From Massilia cavernae (GTDB taxonomy: Bacteria; Pseudomonadota; Gammaproteobacteria; Burkholderiales; Burkholderiaceae_D), in NCBI RefSeq assembly GCF_003590855.1, contig NZ_QYUP01000145.1, positions 1 to 51,056 on the forward strand: a stretch of DNA of 51,056 nucleotides, in the 5' to 3' direction. The notes under the pieces are model-generated. The model searched no databases. It was not told the origin of the DNA and saw nothing but the letters and a program-made list of their open reading frames with translations. How positions within the stretch are numbered: the stretch's first letter is position 1; each line of letters opens with the position of its first letter. Positions 1-9,698 of this stretch are shown here, piece by piece. Position numbers and translations under genes: made by a program.

Positions 1-2
1 TC

Positions 3-650
3 GCCAGCTACACCATCGCCGACGCGGACGTGGCCGGCCCGTTCCAGCCTATCCCCGAGGACATGGCCGACAAGGCCAAGCTGCCCGCGCTGGGCTTTTC
101 CAGCGCAGCGGAAGCGCTTGGCGAAAAATTCCACGCCAGCCCGAAGCTGCTGGCGCGCCTTAACCCCGGCAAGGACCTGGGCCGTGCCGGCGAAGCTATC
201 ATCGTGCCGAACGTGGCGGGCGCCCCGCCGCTGCCGAAGGCAGGCAAGATCGTGGTCGACAAGAACGACCGCACCCTGACCCTGTTCGACACCGCCGGCA
301 AGGTAATCGCCCAGTACCCGGTATCGAGCGGCACCGAGAACGATCCGCTGCCGATCGGAACCTGGAAAGTGAACGGCGTGTCAAAGAATCCGACCTTCCA
401 TTACAACCCGAAGCTGTTCTGGGATGCGGAGCCGGGCGAGAAGAAGGCCAGGATCCCACCAGGGCCGAACAACCCTGTCGGCGTGGCCTGGATCGACCTC
501 TCGAAGGAACACTATGGCATTCACGGCACGCCGATTCCCGGCGCCATCGGCAAGACCCAGTCGCACGGCTGCATCCGCATGACCAACTGGAGCATCGCCG
601 CGCTGACCGACTCGATTGCCGCCGGCACGGAAGTGCTGCTACAGGAATAA
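3..650 (+). CDS. L,D-transpeptidase (YkuD fold), 5'-truncated by window edge
   Basis: The reading frame is open from the first bases, so the start lies outside the window. The C-terminal half is an L,D-transpeptidase catalytic domain: it has the conserved HGTPIPG stretch followed by SHGCIRM, where the Cys is the nucleophile and the two His belong to the active site. Enzymes of this family make 3-3 crosslinks in peptidoglycan or attach proteins to it in the periplasm. The N-terminal part (ALGEKFHASPKLLARLNPG) resembles a LysM-like wall-binding segment. The stop is 19 bases before the start of the next gene, so the two may be co-transcribed. The family is sure; the exact cell-wall role is not. 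Confidence 0.88.
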   Translation, partial: ASYTIADADVAGPFQPIPEDMADKAKLPALGFSSAAEALGEKFHASPKLLARLNPGKDLGRAGEAIIVPNVAGAPPLPKAGKIVVDKNDRTLTLFDTAGKVIAQYPVSSGTENDPLPIGTWKVNGVSKNPTFHYNPKLFWDAEPGEKKARIPPGPNNPVGVAWIDLSKEHYGIHGTPIPGAIGKTQSHGCIRMTNWSIAALTDSIAAGTEVLLQE

Positions 651-669
651 TCACACCAACCAGGAGTGC

Positions 670-1146
670 ATGACCATGAAGTGGATATTGACCTTTATCG
701 GCGGCACCCTGCTTGGTGCCATCGCCGCGTTCATCTCCCTGAACCGGGTGGGAAGCGACACGCCCCCGGTACCACCTGTCGCCGTGACGGCGCCCGCGCC
801 GGCCGCGGCGCCGGCCGGCCAGCTGGAAGCCGCGCTGCCCGGCGCCCCCGACATGCCGCCCGACCTGACCGAGGCCGACCTGCCGATCCGGCCGGCTTCG
901 AGGGCGGTGCCATCCATCACCCAGCTGGGCGGCGCCGGCGGCTCGGCCGCTCCGCTGCAGCTGATGGTTCCGGTGGAAGGCACCGTGTGGGCGTGACCGG
1001 CAATTCGAATCCGGACGGCGCACCTGCATTTCACCATGTTCGAACTGACGCCCGAAAAGCAGTGGTGGAAAGGCACACAGGTCAACCCCTACCCGCTGAT
1101 GACCGCGAACGCGCCGGCTCCGGTGGCGGCAAGCCCTACTCGCTGA
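670..1146 (+). pseudogene. M23-family peptidase remnant with internal deletion
   Basis: An AGGAG ribosome site at 662-666 precedes ATG 670. The protein starts with one membrane segment (MKWILTFIGGTLLGAIAAF) and a Pro/Ala-rich linker, then reaches MVPVEG, where an M23 (LytM-type) domain normally begins. The frame stops at 996. In-frame pieces just downstream read GNSNPDGA, HLHFTMFEL and WWKGTQVNPYPL, typical of the end of an M23 domain and including the HxH zinc motif; they run to a stop at 1144-1146. The part carrying the first zinc His and Asp (HxxxD) is missing. I infer a dead peptidoglycan hydrolase gene. Its end overlaps the convergent M4 protease gene by 11 bases. Confidence 0.65.
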
Positions 1147-2899
1147 TGTCGGATCCCACGTTGATCGCCGCGTAGGCGCGCTGCACGGCGACCGCTTCCT
1201 TGCTGTCCATGCCGTACAGCTCCTGCGCCGACGCCAGCATCTTGTTGCGCGCGTCGGCATAGTTCGTCACGGCGGTGAACTTCGTGGCCAGCGCCTTGAA
1301 CCAGATGCGGTAGGCCTTGTCGGCGCCAATGCCGGTCATCGCCAGCGGTTCCCTGGTCAGGTACTTGCTGTACTGGTCGCTGGCCTTGTCGGCGTTCGAA
1401 CCCTGCGCCAGGAAGTAGAACATGCGGTTGTTCGGGCCACTGCTGTAGTGGACGTCGATCCGCTTGAGCGAACTGCTCCATGCATCCGGGCTGCTGCGGT
1501 CCTTGCTCGGCTTGTACATCCAGCGCAAGGGCGTGCCGCTCTTGCTGATCTCCGCCCCCAACTGCCAGTCGTTGCCCCTGCCCGGAATCTGCTCGCCGGC
1601 GCCGCCCGCGCGCGCGTAAGCCTCGACCATCTCGCCGCTGATGTCCGAGGCCGACTCGTTCAACCCACCCGATTCGGCGAAGTACAGCAGGTTGGCGGTG
1701 GCGGCGGTGACGCCATGGCCCATCTCGTGGCCGACCACGTCGAGCGCGCCCAGGCTGGTGAAGCTGGAGCCGTCGCCGATGAACATGCACTTGCAGGTAT
1801 CGCTGTAGTAGGCGTTGTCATAGGCGGTGTTGACGTGCACGGCGATATAGGTCGAGGTATTCTGGCCGTCCAGCGACTGCCACCCTAGGGTATTCTTGAA
1901 CATGTCGTAGGTATTCATCAGGCCCCACAGCGCGTTCACGGCCGCGGTCTGGCCGTTGGCGCCGGTGGTGCTGCCGCCTTCGACATACTGCTTGCCGTCG
2001 CCCCAGGTATTGCTCCAGTGCGAATACACTTCGCCTGCCGAAGTGCCGTGGTTGGCGTTGGTGACGGCCATCCCGCCGAAGGCGCCGCCGGCGCCGCGCA
2101 GCGGGTCGATCATCCTGAAGATGTCGCCGTGCTGGGTGGTTGACAGCGGCACCACGCCGTTGTACTGGCTGTTGCCCACGCCGGTGGCGGTCTGCAGCGC
2201 GTTCCACTGCTTGATGATGCGGGCGTCGCGCGCGCTGATCACGGTGTCGTGGTACACCGGTTTGCTGCCGACGATCATGCGGGTGCGTACCAGGTAAGCC
2301 AGCTCGTAGCCGGACACCACTTCTTGCTCGTCGACGGCGTTCAGCTCCTCTTCCGGCTTGCTGGCTGCCGCCGGCGCGCGCTCGGTCCTGACCATTGGGT
2401 AGACGATCAGCTCCGCGGTGGGCGGCGCCACCGGCTTGCCGTTCGGCGCGGCCGACCGGACCGCGACCGTGATCGCCGCCTGCGCGCTGACGGCGGGCTT
2501 GACGCTGAACGAGGCGGTCGCGGCTTTCATCCTGTTGGACGGGCCCTTGCCGAGGAACTGGCGGCGGTCCGACACCGACTCGCTCAGGATCTGGCCGGCG
2601 GCGTTGAGCACCACCACCGATTCGGAGCCGAACACGCGCACGCCCTTGTAGGTATGGTGGGCGCGCGCCACGCGGGTACCGTCGACGCCGGGATGCTGGG
2701 CGGCGATGGCGAAGTTATGGTCGGCATCGAGGCCGTATGCGCTGCGCTGCGCCACCAGCTTCGAGACCAGCTCGGCGGTCGCCTGCGGCGTGGCGACGAC
2801 CGGCGCGCCCATCATCTTCGGCGCGGCCAGCGCGGGGTTGGCGGCGACCATCGACAGCGCGCACAGCGCCGCGGCCACAGGTGTCATGTTGATCTTCAT
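1136..2899 (-). CDS. M4 (thermolysin-like) secreted metalloprotease
   Basis: A 587-residue precursor. The chosen start (2897-2899) gives a clear signal peptide, MKINMTPVAAALCALSMVAA ending at an ALA site; the frame stays open further upstream but without a secretion signal. An N-terminal propeptide (FTP/PepSY type) is followed by the M4 catalytic domain with HEMGH, where the His residues bind zinc and Glu is catalytic. The downstream GGLNESASDISGE supplies the third zinc ligand. Family knowledge: these are exported zinc endopeptidases that mature by self-cleavage. The gene follows the TonB receptor on the same strand after a large palindrome that may separate their transcription. Confidence 0.93.
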   Translation of the reverse strand: MKINMTPVAAALCALSMVAANPALAAPKMMGAPVVATPQATAELVSKLVAQRSAYGLDADHNFAIAAQHPGVDGTRVARAHHTYKGVRVFGSESVVVLNAAGQILSESVSDRRQFLGKGPSNRMKAATASFSVKPAVSAQAAITVAVRSAAPNGKPVAPPTAELIVYPMVRTERAPAAASKPEEELNAVDEQEVVSGYELAYLVRTRMIVGSKPVYHDTVISARDARIIKQWNALQTATGVGNSQYNGVVPLSTTQHGDIFRMIDPLRGAGGAFGGMAVTNANHGTSAGEVYSHWSNTWGDGKQYVEGGSTTGANGQTAAVNALWGLMNTYDMFKNTLGWQSLDGQNTSTYIAVHVNTAYDNAYYSDTCKCMFIGDGSSFTSLGALDVVGHEMGHGVTAATANLLYFAESGGLNESASDISGEMVEAYARAGGAGEQIPGRGNDWQLGAEISKSGTPLRWMYKPSKDRSSPDAWSSSLKRIDVHYSSGPNNRMFYFLAQGSNADKASDQYSKYLTREPLAMTGIGADKAYRIWFKALATKFTAVTNYADARNKMLASAQELYGMDSKEAVAVQRAYAAINVGSDISE

Positions 2900-3043
2900 G
2901 TCGTCTCCAATCAAAGGCAGGCCGCGCGGCGGATGCCGGGCACCATGAAATATTGGAGGAGATAAGAAGCGGGCATTTGCCGGGCCGCAAAGGGCTGGCA
3001 AGCTCGGCAGTTAAGCCGATTGAGGAAGCACAACGATCGGGGC

Positions 3044-3111
3044 GGGACAGACCCCAACATCGGGGACAGACCCCAATGTTGGGGTCTGTCCCCGATGTTG
3101 GGGTCTGTCCC
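3044..3111. repeat. 68-bp near-perfect palindrome made of GGGACAGACCCC units
   Basis: Two 33-base arms (3044-3076 and 3079-3111) are exact reverse complements around a TG spacer. Each arm holds two copies of GGGACAGACCCCAA. A further half unit (AGGGTCTGTCCC) follows at 3112-3123. The palindrome sits between the stop of the TonB receptor gene (3131) and the start of the protease gene (2899). It would fold into a very stable hairpin in RNA, so it could act as a terminator or mRNA-stabilising element. It also resembles dispersed intergenic palindromes of the REP type; I cannot tell which role applies. Confidence 0.85.
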
Positions 3112-3130
3112 AGGGTCTGTCCCTGATTTC

Positions 3131-5269
3131 TTAGAAGTTGCGGCTGTAGTTGACTGCCAGCGTGCGGCCGCGGCCGGCGTAGGTGTTGCCGGCGTCGGTC
3201 GCCGCTGCCGACTGCGAGTAGTAGCCGACATACAGCTTGTCGAGTAGGTTCTCGATACTGACGCCGATCTTGCCGTGGCGGGTGCCGAAGGTGGCCGCCG
3301 CATCGACCAGGGTGTAGCCCTTGAAGTGCTCTTCCAGCTTGCTGGTGCCGACCACGCGGCCGATGTTGATGTCGCGGTCGAACAGGTGGGTCGCTTGCAG
3401 GCGCAGCGACGACGACGGCATGAACTTCCAGTTCGCGCCCACAACCGCCTTGTCCGGGCCCTGCGAACGGGCGCCCAGCGACAGGTCCATCGGCGCGCCC
3501 TGCGAGGCCGCGGTCTTGCCGTCGGTTTCGGCATAGCTGCCGAAGGCGGTCAGCGCGCGGGTCGGACGCCATTCGCCGCTCACTTCCCAGCCCTTGACCG
3601 TGGTCGGCACGCGCTCGACCAGGCCGACGCCGGCCGAATTGATGCGGATGACGCTGCCCAGCTTGGAGCGCGAGTCGTAGCGCGAGATGCTGGCCTGGCC
3701 CTTCTCGCCGCGCCAGTTCAGGCCGATCTCGTTGTTGCGGGTGACGATAGGCTGGAGGCTGATCAGGTTCGAGACCGACTGGTTCGGCAGCGTCACGCCG
3801 CGCAGCACCAGGCCGGCGTCCGGCAGGCCGAAGCCTTCCGAGCTGGCGGCGAATGCCGACCATTGCGGCGCGAAGCGCCAGATGGCGCCGATGTTCTTGA
3901 CCGACTTGGAGAATTCTGCCGAACCGCCTTGCACAAGACGGCTGCCATAGGCGGCCAGCGTGGTGTAGGTGTCGACTTCGAGTTCGGCGATTTCATGGCG
4001 CACACCGCCGCGCACCGTCACCGGGCCGAATTCGTACTCGAGCTGGGCGAACGGCGCGGTCGAATTGAACTTCAGCAGCGGCACCCAGGTGCGGTCGGTC
4101 AGCGCCAGGCGCTGTTCGGTCTGGTCGCGCAGGACGTCGACGCCGACCGTCGCTTCCAGCCCGGTGACCAAGGTGTCCGGACGCACGTAGGTAACGCGCG
4201 CGCCCAGCTTGTCGGCCAAAATCTGCGACTGGTCCCACAGCGTGCCGTTCGGCGCAATGCGGGTGTCCTGGAAGGTGGCGACGCGGGTGGCGCCGTACAG
4301 CGCTTCGAAGTCGTGGCTAAACAGCTGGGTGCTGAAGGCGCCGCCGGCAAGGTTGTTGTGGCGGTAGTCGAGGCTTGCGCTGCGCACCTTGTTGCGGGTC
4401 GGCTCGCCCACCGGGGTACCCGGCACGGAGCTGGTCGGCACGCCCTGCGCCACCACGCCGGGCTCGTTCATGTAGTCGCCCTCGCCTTCGAGGTTGAAGC
4501 GGTTGACCGTCAGCTGCAGGCGCTGGTCGCCGAAGGTCTTGCCGACCTTGATGAATACGTCGTCGCCGCGGGTGTCGAGGGTGTCGCCCTGGACGGTGTC
4601 GATGCCCAGGCGGCGGCCGCTGCCGTCGTAGCTCATGCCGCGGCGCTGTACGGCGGCGTAGCCGAGGAAGTCGAAGGCGTCGGACTTGTGGCTGATCGAG
4701 TAGCCGGTTTTCCAGTCCAGGTTATCGGAGCGGAACTGGGTCGAAGCGCGCACGTTGATGCCGTGCGTGGTGCCGTTGGCGCGCGGGGTCTTGGTGATGT
4801 AGTTGATGATGCCGCCGGTCGCGCCCATGCCCTGCACCGCCGAGGCGCCGTTGATGACTTCGATGCGCTCGATCAGGAAGCTGTCGGCGAAATAGCCTTC
4901 GCGCATGCCGGCGCGCAGCGGGTTCGATTGCGGAATGCCGTCCAGCAGGATCAGCGGCTGGCGGCCGCGCAGCGATTCGCCGGTCGAGCTCATCTTCTGG
5001 CGGCTCGGCGCGTAGCCCGGGATGTAGGTCGCCAGCGCCTGCGACGGGTCGTCGGCGATCAGGTATTGCGACGCCAGCTCCTGCTGGCTGATGACGGAAA
5101 TCGCGCCCGGGATCTTGTCCACCGCTTTTGCGCCGCGTGTCGCGGTCACCACCACTTCGGCGATCGGCCCGTCTGGATCGGCGACGGCTTGCTGGGCCAG
5201 GGCGTTGGCGGCTGCCATCGAAATACATGCTGCTGCAACAGCGCGGGTGATCGGTTTGATAGTGGTCAT
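3131..5269 (-). CDS. TonB-dependent outer-membrane receptor (probably siderophore)
   Basis: A 712-residue receptor. The start at 5267-5269 gives a signal peptide (MTTIKPITRAVAAACISMAA, cut after ALAQ). A TonB-box-like segment (AEVVVTATRG) and a plug domain (KIPGAISVISQQEL, ending near GGIINYITKTPRA) follow, then a 22-strand-type barrel ending in the terminal Phe of RNF that outer-membrane proteins usually carry. It imports an iron complex using TonB-ExbBD energy. It is divergent from a PepSY membrane protein, with Fur-box-like sites between the two starts, so iron repression is likely. The substrate cannot be read from sequence. Confidence 0.92.
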   Translation of the reverse strand: MTTIKPITRAVAAACISMAAANALAQQAVADPDGPIAEVVVTATRGAKAVDKIPGAISVISQQELASQYLIADDPSQALATYIPGYAPSRQKMSSTGESLRGRQPLILLDGIPQSNPLRAGMREGYFADSFLIERIEVINGASAVQGMGATGGIINYITKTPRANGTTHGINVRASTQFRSDNLDWKTGYSISHKSDAFDFLGYAAVQRRGMSYDGSGRRLGIDTVQGDTLDTRGDDVFIKVGKTFGDQRLQLTVNRFNLEGEGDYMNEPGVVAQGVPTSSVPGTPVGEPTRNKVRSASLDYRHNNLAGGAFSTQLFSHDFEALYGATRVATFQDTRIAPNGTLWDQSQILADKLGARVTYVRPDTLVTGLEATVGVDVLRDQTEQRLALTDRTWVPLLKFNSTAPFAQLEYEFGPVTVRGGVRHEIAELEVDTYTTLAAYGSRLVQGGSAEFSKSVKNIGAIWRFAPQWSAFAASSEGFGLPDAGLVLRGVTLPNQSVSNLISLQPIVTRNNEIGLNWRGEKGQASISRYDSRSKLGSVIRINSAGVGLVERVPTTVKGWEVSGEWRPTRALTAFGSYAETDGKTAASQGAPMDLSLGARSQGPDKAVVGANWKFMPSSSLRLQATHLFDRDINIGRVVGTSKLEEHFKGYTLVDAAATFGTRHGKIGVSIENLLDKLYVGYYSQSAAATDAGNTYAGRGRTLAVNYSRNF

Positions 5270-5323
5270 GCGTAGACAATCCTGAAAGGTGAAGCGGCGA
5301 TTTTCCGCCAAGCAAGGTACAAT

Positions 5324-5376
5324 GCGAATGATAACGATTCCCATTTAAAGATTCAAGGGTATCGAGAATAATTCTC
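5324..5376. promoter_or_regulatory. two Fur-box-like sites between divergent iron genes
   Basis: Site 1 (5324-5342, GCGAATGATAACGATTCCC) matches about 13 of 19 positions of the classic Fur box. Site 2 (5364-5376) is GAGAATAATTCTC, a perfect 6-1-6 inverted repeat with the Fur-type core. They lie in the 143-base gap between the TonB receptor start (5269) and the PepSY gene start (5413). Control by ferric-uptake repressor is inferred from the match and the gene context. Confidence 0.7.
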
Positions 5377-5412
5377 ATTTATACTGGCGATATCCGACCA
5401 ATATTTAGCGAC

Positions 5413-6612
5413 ATGAAACAGATTGCCCGCAAAGTACACTTGTGGACCGGCCTGGTCTTCGGAACCATCCTGGTGGTGCTGGGACTGACCGGATCGGCGT
5501 TGAGCTGGATCCACGAACTCGACAGCATGCTCAATCCCGGCCTGCTGCAGGTGGCGCCGCCCGCCGGGCTGCGCGCCGGCGATCCGCTGCGCGTTGACGC
5601 GGCCCTGGTGCAGGCTGCCGCCGGCATGCTGGAAGCCGATCCGCGCTACGGACGCCCGAGCATGATCGAGCTGCCGGAACGCGCGGGCGATGTGTTCGTC
5701 GCATGGTACCGCCCTGCCCCGGTCGAAGGTGGCGCGCCCTGGCGCCAGGCCGTCACGCGCCAGGTCATGGTCGACCCGGCCAGGCTGGCCGTCACGGGCG
5801 AGCGCAACTGGGGCGAAGCCGGCCTGTCACGCCCGCTCCTGATGCCGACCCTGTTCCACATCCACCGCTACCTGGTGGCGGGCGAAGCCGGCAAGGTGGT
5901 GATCGCGCTGACCGGCGTCTCGCTGCTGCTGGTGACACTCACCGGCTTGTACCTGTGGTGGCCGCGCATGGCGCTGGGCGCCATCGCCAAGGCGCTGACC
6001 GTGCGCCACGGCGGCAACTGGCCGCGCTTCAGCTTCCAGCTGCACCGCGCGGGCGGATTCTTCGCCGCGCCCGTGCTACTCGTGATTGCGTTTTCGGGCA
6101 TCCATTTCAACATGCCGGCATGGACGACGCCCGCCATCAAGGCGGTCGCGCCAATGAGCCCGGCCGGGAAGCCGTCCAACAAAAGCAGCCCGGAAAATGG
6201 CGCCATCAGCGTCGCCGCGGCGGTCGGCGCGGCGCAGGCAGCCTTCCCCGACGCCCGCGTGTCGCGCGTGTCGCTCCCGCAGAAGCCAGGCCAGCCATTC
6301 GAGATCCGCGTTCGCCAGCCTGGCGAACTGCGCAAGGGACCGGGCGCGACGCGCATCAGCATCGACTCGGGCGACGCCACGGTGCTGCGCGCGATCGACC
6401 CCGAGCGCGCGGCGGGCGGCGACAAGCTGGTCAGCTGGCTGTTCCCGCTGCACACCGGCGAAGCCTTCGGCACCGCCGGCCGCATCTTCATCAGCCTGTT
6501 CGGGCTGGTACCGCTGGCGTTCTTCGTTACCGGACTGGTCATCTGGATCAAGCTGCGCAAGAAGCCTGCGCCGGTCGCGCGCAAGTCAGGCAAGGCCGCG
6601 CAGTTCGCTTGA
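5413..6612 (+). CDS. PepSY-associated inner-membrane protein (PiuB-like)
   Basis: A 399-residue protein of the PepSY_TM family. It opens with IARKVHLWTGLVFGTILVVL (first membrane segment), has a second near LVTLTGLYLWWP, a third near APVLLVIAFSGIHF and a last one near FGLVPLAFFVTGLVIW, with PepSY-type periplasmic segments between. Members are iron-regulated and often sit next to TonB siderophore receptors. They are thought to reduce or release ferric siderophores at the inner membrane, though the mechanism is not settled. Here it is divergent from such a receptor over Fur-like sites. Confidence 0.88.
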   Translation: MKQIARKVHLWTGLVFGTILVVLGLTGSALSWIHELDSMLNPGLLQVAPPAGLRAGDPLRVDAALVQAAAGMLEADPRYGRPSMIELPERAGDVFVAWYRPAPVEGGAPWRQAVTRQVMVDPARLAVTGERNWGEAGLSRPLLMPTLFHIHRYLVAGEAGKVVIALTGVSLLLVTLTGLYLWWPRMALGAIAKALTVRHGGNWPRFSFQLHRAGGFFAAPVLLVIAFSGIHFNMPAWTTPAIKAVAPMSPAGKPSNKSSPENGAISVAAAVGAAQAAFPDARVSRVSLPQKPGQPFEIRVRQPGELRKGPGATRISIDSGDATVLRAIDPERAAGGDKLVSWLFPLHTGEAFGTAGRIFISLFGLVPLAFFVTGLVIWIKLRKKPAPVARKSGKAAQFA

Positions 6613-6652
6613 GCGGCCAGGCGGCAACGCCTTTTCCTAACACTTTTCCGGC

Positions 6653-7500
6653 GCCGCAGGCGATATTTGCGGTGGCCTACGACCTGCTGCTGTACTGCGT
6701 GCTGAGGGACGCCCACGCGCGATCCTGATCGGCATGCCGGTGGAGATCGTGTTCTGCGCCTTTGCCCTGCGCCCGCGCCAGACCATCCTGCTGGCGGCGC
6801 TGGCCATCGCCGGCCTCGGCCTTGTGTGCTTTTTCCTGGTCAACTGGGCCGGCTACAGCGGCGAGGCCGAGATGATCAATTTCACGATCACCTCGCTCGG
6901 CATCCTGTGCGTGGCCGTGGTCACGGGCGACCTGTCCAAGCTGCGCTACCGGCTGAGCGGCCAGAAGCGTCTGCTGGAAGCGGCGCTGGCCAGGATCGAA
7001 CAGGTAGCGCGCACCGACGAGCTGACCGACCTGGCCAACCGCCGCCGCATGAACGAGTTGCTCGATTCGGAGGAGCAGCGGGAGAACGGCCACTACTATT
7101 CCAGCATCGCCCTGCTCGACCTCGACCACTTCAAGCAGATCAACGACCAGCTGGGACACGCGCGCGGGACATGGTGCTGCAGGCCTTCGCCAACGCGTGC
7201 AAGCGGGTGCTGCGCGCCAACGACACGCTGGCGCTATGGGGTGGCGAGGAGTTCCTGCTGCTGATGCCGCAGACACGCGCGGCAGATGCGGAGCTGATCG
7301 TGAACCGCATCCTCGAGCACGTGAACACGACGGCGTTCCAGTTCGACGGTGCGCCGGTGATGATCACCTTCTCGGCCGGAGTGGCCGAGCGCGACCCGGC
7401 CGAGACGATGGGACAGGCCGTGATGCGCGCCGACCGCGCGATGTACACGGCCAAGACCGCCGGACGGAACCGCGTGATGCGCGAACCGCAGGCGGTTTGA
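6653..7500 (+). pseudogene. GGDEF diguanylate cyclase, N-terminally eroded and frameshifted
   Basis: A membrane-anchored GGDEF protein that makes cyclic di-GMP when intact. Pieces AYDLLLYCVLRD (from 6653) and ILIGMPVEIVFCAFALRPRQT (from about 6720) lie in different frames and look like two ends of a shortened membrane domain. From 6734 the frame is intact through two membrane segments, a coiled linker and RTDELTDLANRR. At 7166-7168 one G is missing from a G run, so DHFKQINDQLGHARG continues in the next frame as DMVLQAFANACKR. The signature GGEEF (active form) follows. Repairing the one base restores the C-terminal half, but the N-terminus still looks deleted. Confidence 0.75.
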
Positions 7501-7606
7501 AACGAGGCCCGGTTCGCGCCAGGGCCAGAACCGTTACCCTCAAAACCGTCGTGCTCGCCACTGGCGAACCCGGCTACCCACCTTCGCGGGTACGACGGGC
7601 TAACTC

Positions 7607-9283
7607 TTAAAACTCTTCCCAGTCCGAGTTGGCCACCCGCGCAGGCGCGAGCGGCTTGTGCGCCACCGGCACCTGCACTGCCGCCGGCTTGCGCTTCGCC
7701 TGGGCGATCGGCGTCGGCTTGCGCGCAGGCGCGGCCTGCGCGACCGCCACCTTGAACACGCTCACCACGCGCAACAGGCTCGCCGCCTGCTCGTCCATCA
7801 ACGCCGCCGCCGCCGACGCCTCTTCCACCAGCGCCGCATTTTGCTGGGTGACCTGGTCCATCTGGCCGACAGCCTCGGTGACCTGTTCGATACCGGCGCT
7901 CTGCTCCTGGGTCGCGGCCATGATCTCGGACATGATGTCGGTCACGCGGCGCACGCTGTCGACCACTTCGGTCATCGTGCTGCCCGCCTCCGCCACCAGT
8001 TTGTTGCCGGTGTGGACCTGATGCACCGAATCATCGATCAGCTCCTTGATCTCCCTGGCCGCCACCGCCGAGCGCTGCGCCAGGTTGCGTACCTCGCTGG
8101 CCACCACCGCAAAACCGCGTCCCTGCTCGCCGGCGCGCGCAGCTTCCACGGCGGCGTTCAGCGCCAGGATATTGGTCTGGAAGGCGATGCCGTCGATGGT
8201 CGCGATGATGTCGACGATCTTGCGCGACGAGCTGTCGATCGCGCCCATGGTCTGCACCACCTGCGCCACGACCGCGCCGCCCTTGCCCGCCACGGTCGCG
8301 GCGGATACCGCCATCTGGTTGGCCTGGCGCGCGTTTTCGGCGTTCTGCCTGACGGTCGACGACAGTTCTTCCATCGACGACGCAGTTTCTTCCAGCGAGC
8401 CGGCCTGCTGTTCGGTGCGGGCCGACAGGTCTTGCGTGCCCGCTGCGATCTGGCCCGATACGGTAGCGATGGTATCGGTGCCGGTGCGTACTTCCCGCAC
8501 GATGCCGACCAGGTTCGCTTGCATCTGCTTCAGCGCGGCGACCAGGCGGCCAACTTCGTCATTCGAATCGGAGCTCACTTCGGCGGTCAGGTCGCCTTCG
8601 GCCACGCTTTCGGCAATCGTCAGCGCGCCCTGCAGCGATGCCATGATGCTGCGGATGATCCAGGCGGCGATCGCCACGCCTGCCAGCATGCCGATCACGG
8701 TCAGGGCGACCGACAGCATACGCACCTGGTCATAGCCCTGTAGCGACTCCTTGTATTCGGCTTCGCCGACCGACAACTGAAGCTCCACCAGCTTCTTCAT
8801 CAGTTCGCCGACCGGAGGATACAACTGGGCCATCGGGCCCTCGACGATGGCTTGAAGGGCCGGGCCATCACCGGCGCGCATGGCGGCCAACGCCGGTTGC
8901 AGGCTGCCGGCGACGAATTTGGCGCGCGCCTCGGCAAACTGCGCGGCGAGCGCTTTCTCCTCCGGGGTCATGTTGCCCGCGTTGTAGGCTTTCAACAGCG
9001 CGGTAATTTTCTCGATCCGTTCAGTGACGCGCTGCGCCTCCTCTATCTGGGCCGGGCCGGGCAGCAGGATGCTTTTCGACACCGACAACTGGTTCTGCTG
9101 GTTGAGTGTCAGGATGTTGTGCAGGCCGCCCAGCACGACCAGGCGGTCGTTGTAAATCGTCCCGATCGAGTCGTTGGTGCCTTTCAGCGCCAGCAACCCG
9201 GCCACCGATACCACGGCGGAAACGAGGCACAGCAAACCGACGACAATCGCCAGGCGCGCCTTGATGGTCACGTTCTTGAGCAT
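7607..9283 (-). CDS. methyl-accepting chemotaxis protein with 4-helix sensor
   Basis: A 558-residue chemoreceptor. Residues 1-30 are a membrane segment; about 35-185 form a periplasmic four-helix-bundle sensor (4HB_MCP type); a second membrane segment is near residue 195 ([20 protein letters not shown]); then HAMP (about 210-265) and the cytoplasmic signalling hairpin with the near-invariant tip [20 protein letters not shown]. The C-terminus ends in DWEEF, which fits the xWxxF pentapeptide that tethers CheR/CheB on long receptors. It would pass ligand signals to CheA/CheW. The ligand is unknown and no other che genes are nearby. Confidence 0.93.
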   Translation of the reverse strand: MLKNVTIKARLAIVVGLLCLVSAVVSVAGLLALKGTNDSIGTIYNDRLVVLGGLHNILTLNQQNQLSVSKSILLPGPAQIEEAQRVTERIEKITALLKAYNAGNMTPEEKALAAQFAEARAKFVAGSLQPALAAMRAGDGPALQAIVEGPMAQLYPPVGELMKKLVELQLSVGEAEYKESLQGYDQVRMLSVALTVIGMLAGVAIAAWIIRSIMASLQGALTIAESVAEGDLTAEVSSDSNDEVGRLVAALKQMQANLVGIVREVRTGTDTIATVSGQIAAGTQDLSARTEQQAGSLEETASSMEELSSTVRQNAENARQANQMAVSAATVAGKGGAVVAQVVQTMGAIDSSSRKIVDIIATIDGIAFQTNILALNAAVEAARAGEQGRGFAVVASEVRNLAQRSAVAAREIKELIDDSVHQVHTGNKLVAEAGSTMTEVVDSVRRVTDIMSEIMAATQEQSAGIEQVTEAVGQMDQVTQQNAALVEEASAAAALMDEQAASLLRVVSVFKVAVAQAAPARKPTPIAQAKRKPAAVQVPVAHKPLAPARVANSDWEEF

Positions 9284-9636
9284 GATTTACCTTTAAGTGT
9301 GAATTGAAATGTGGGCCGGCTCCGAACGGCGCGGCGCGCCTCCGGCGACTGGCATGGAGCATCCGGCATGGACTTTTGGGCAAGCCGGTTCCGGTATCGC
9401 ATTTCGGACGCGAGCGTGGGTGACGGTCGCGTGGGCAAACTGAAGGCAAGCGTATGGCTTACGTTTCGCTCGAAGGCAATTGAAACAATTTATATAAATC
9501 ATACTATGTGCGATGCATCAAAAATTGCCAAACGGAAGTTAAATATGGGGAATTGTTGTTTCGCGGCAGCACGCCTGGCCGCCGCGCTCGTTAATAAATG
9601 CGCGATATGCGGACTTGTCAAAAAATTGAAGCCCGC
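9284..9636. other. non-coding gap upstream of chemoreceptor and lipid module
   Basis: A divergent intergenic stretch. The part near 9480-9620 is clearly AT-richer than the surroundings, as expected for promoters. Apart from the PHO repeats annotated separately (an outlying TTGTCAA at 9615-9621 is in phase with them), I see no gene, RNA or repeat. Confidence 0.6.
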
Positions 9637-9670
9637 TTGTCATCGGTCTGTCATAACCCGTGTTTAGAAT
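9637..9670 (+). promoter_or_regulatory. PHO box plus -10 of the glycosyltransferase operon
   Basis: TTGTCAT (9637-9643) and CTGTCAT (9648-9654) are direct 7-base repeats with a 4-base spacer, the 11-base phasing of PhoB sites. TTGTCAA at 9615-9621 is exactly 22 bases upstream, on the same phase. Ten bases after the second repeat comes TAGAAT (9665-9670), a good -10, with no clear -35. This is the layout of a PhoB-activated promoter where PhoB replaces the -35 contact. The start codon is 28 bases further on. Confidence 0.75.
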
Positions 9671-9698
9671 CAGGCCGCGTTACTCAACTAAGGCGGCT

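Noticed and set aside
3044..3123. Possible CRISPR-like array of GGGACAGACCCC repeats
   Set aside because: Units alternate in orientation with no unique spacers, and no cas gene is near.
3275..5275. 666-codon open frame on the plus strand
   Set aside because: It is the antisense shadow of the TonB receptor gene; the product is a low-complexity Arg/Ala/Val-rich sequence with no domain, and high GC content makes such frames common.
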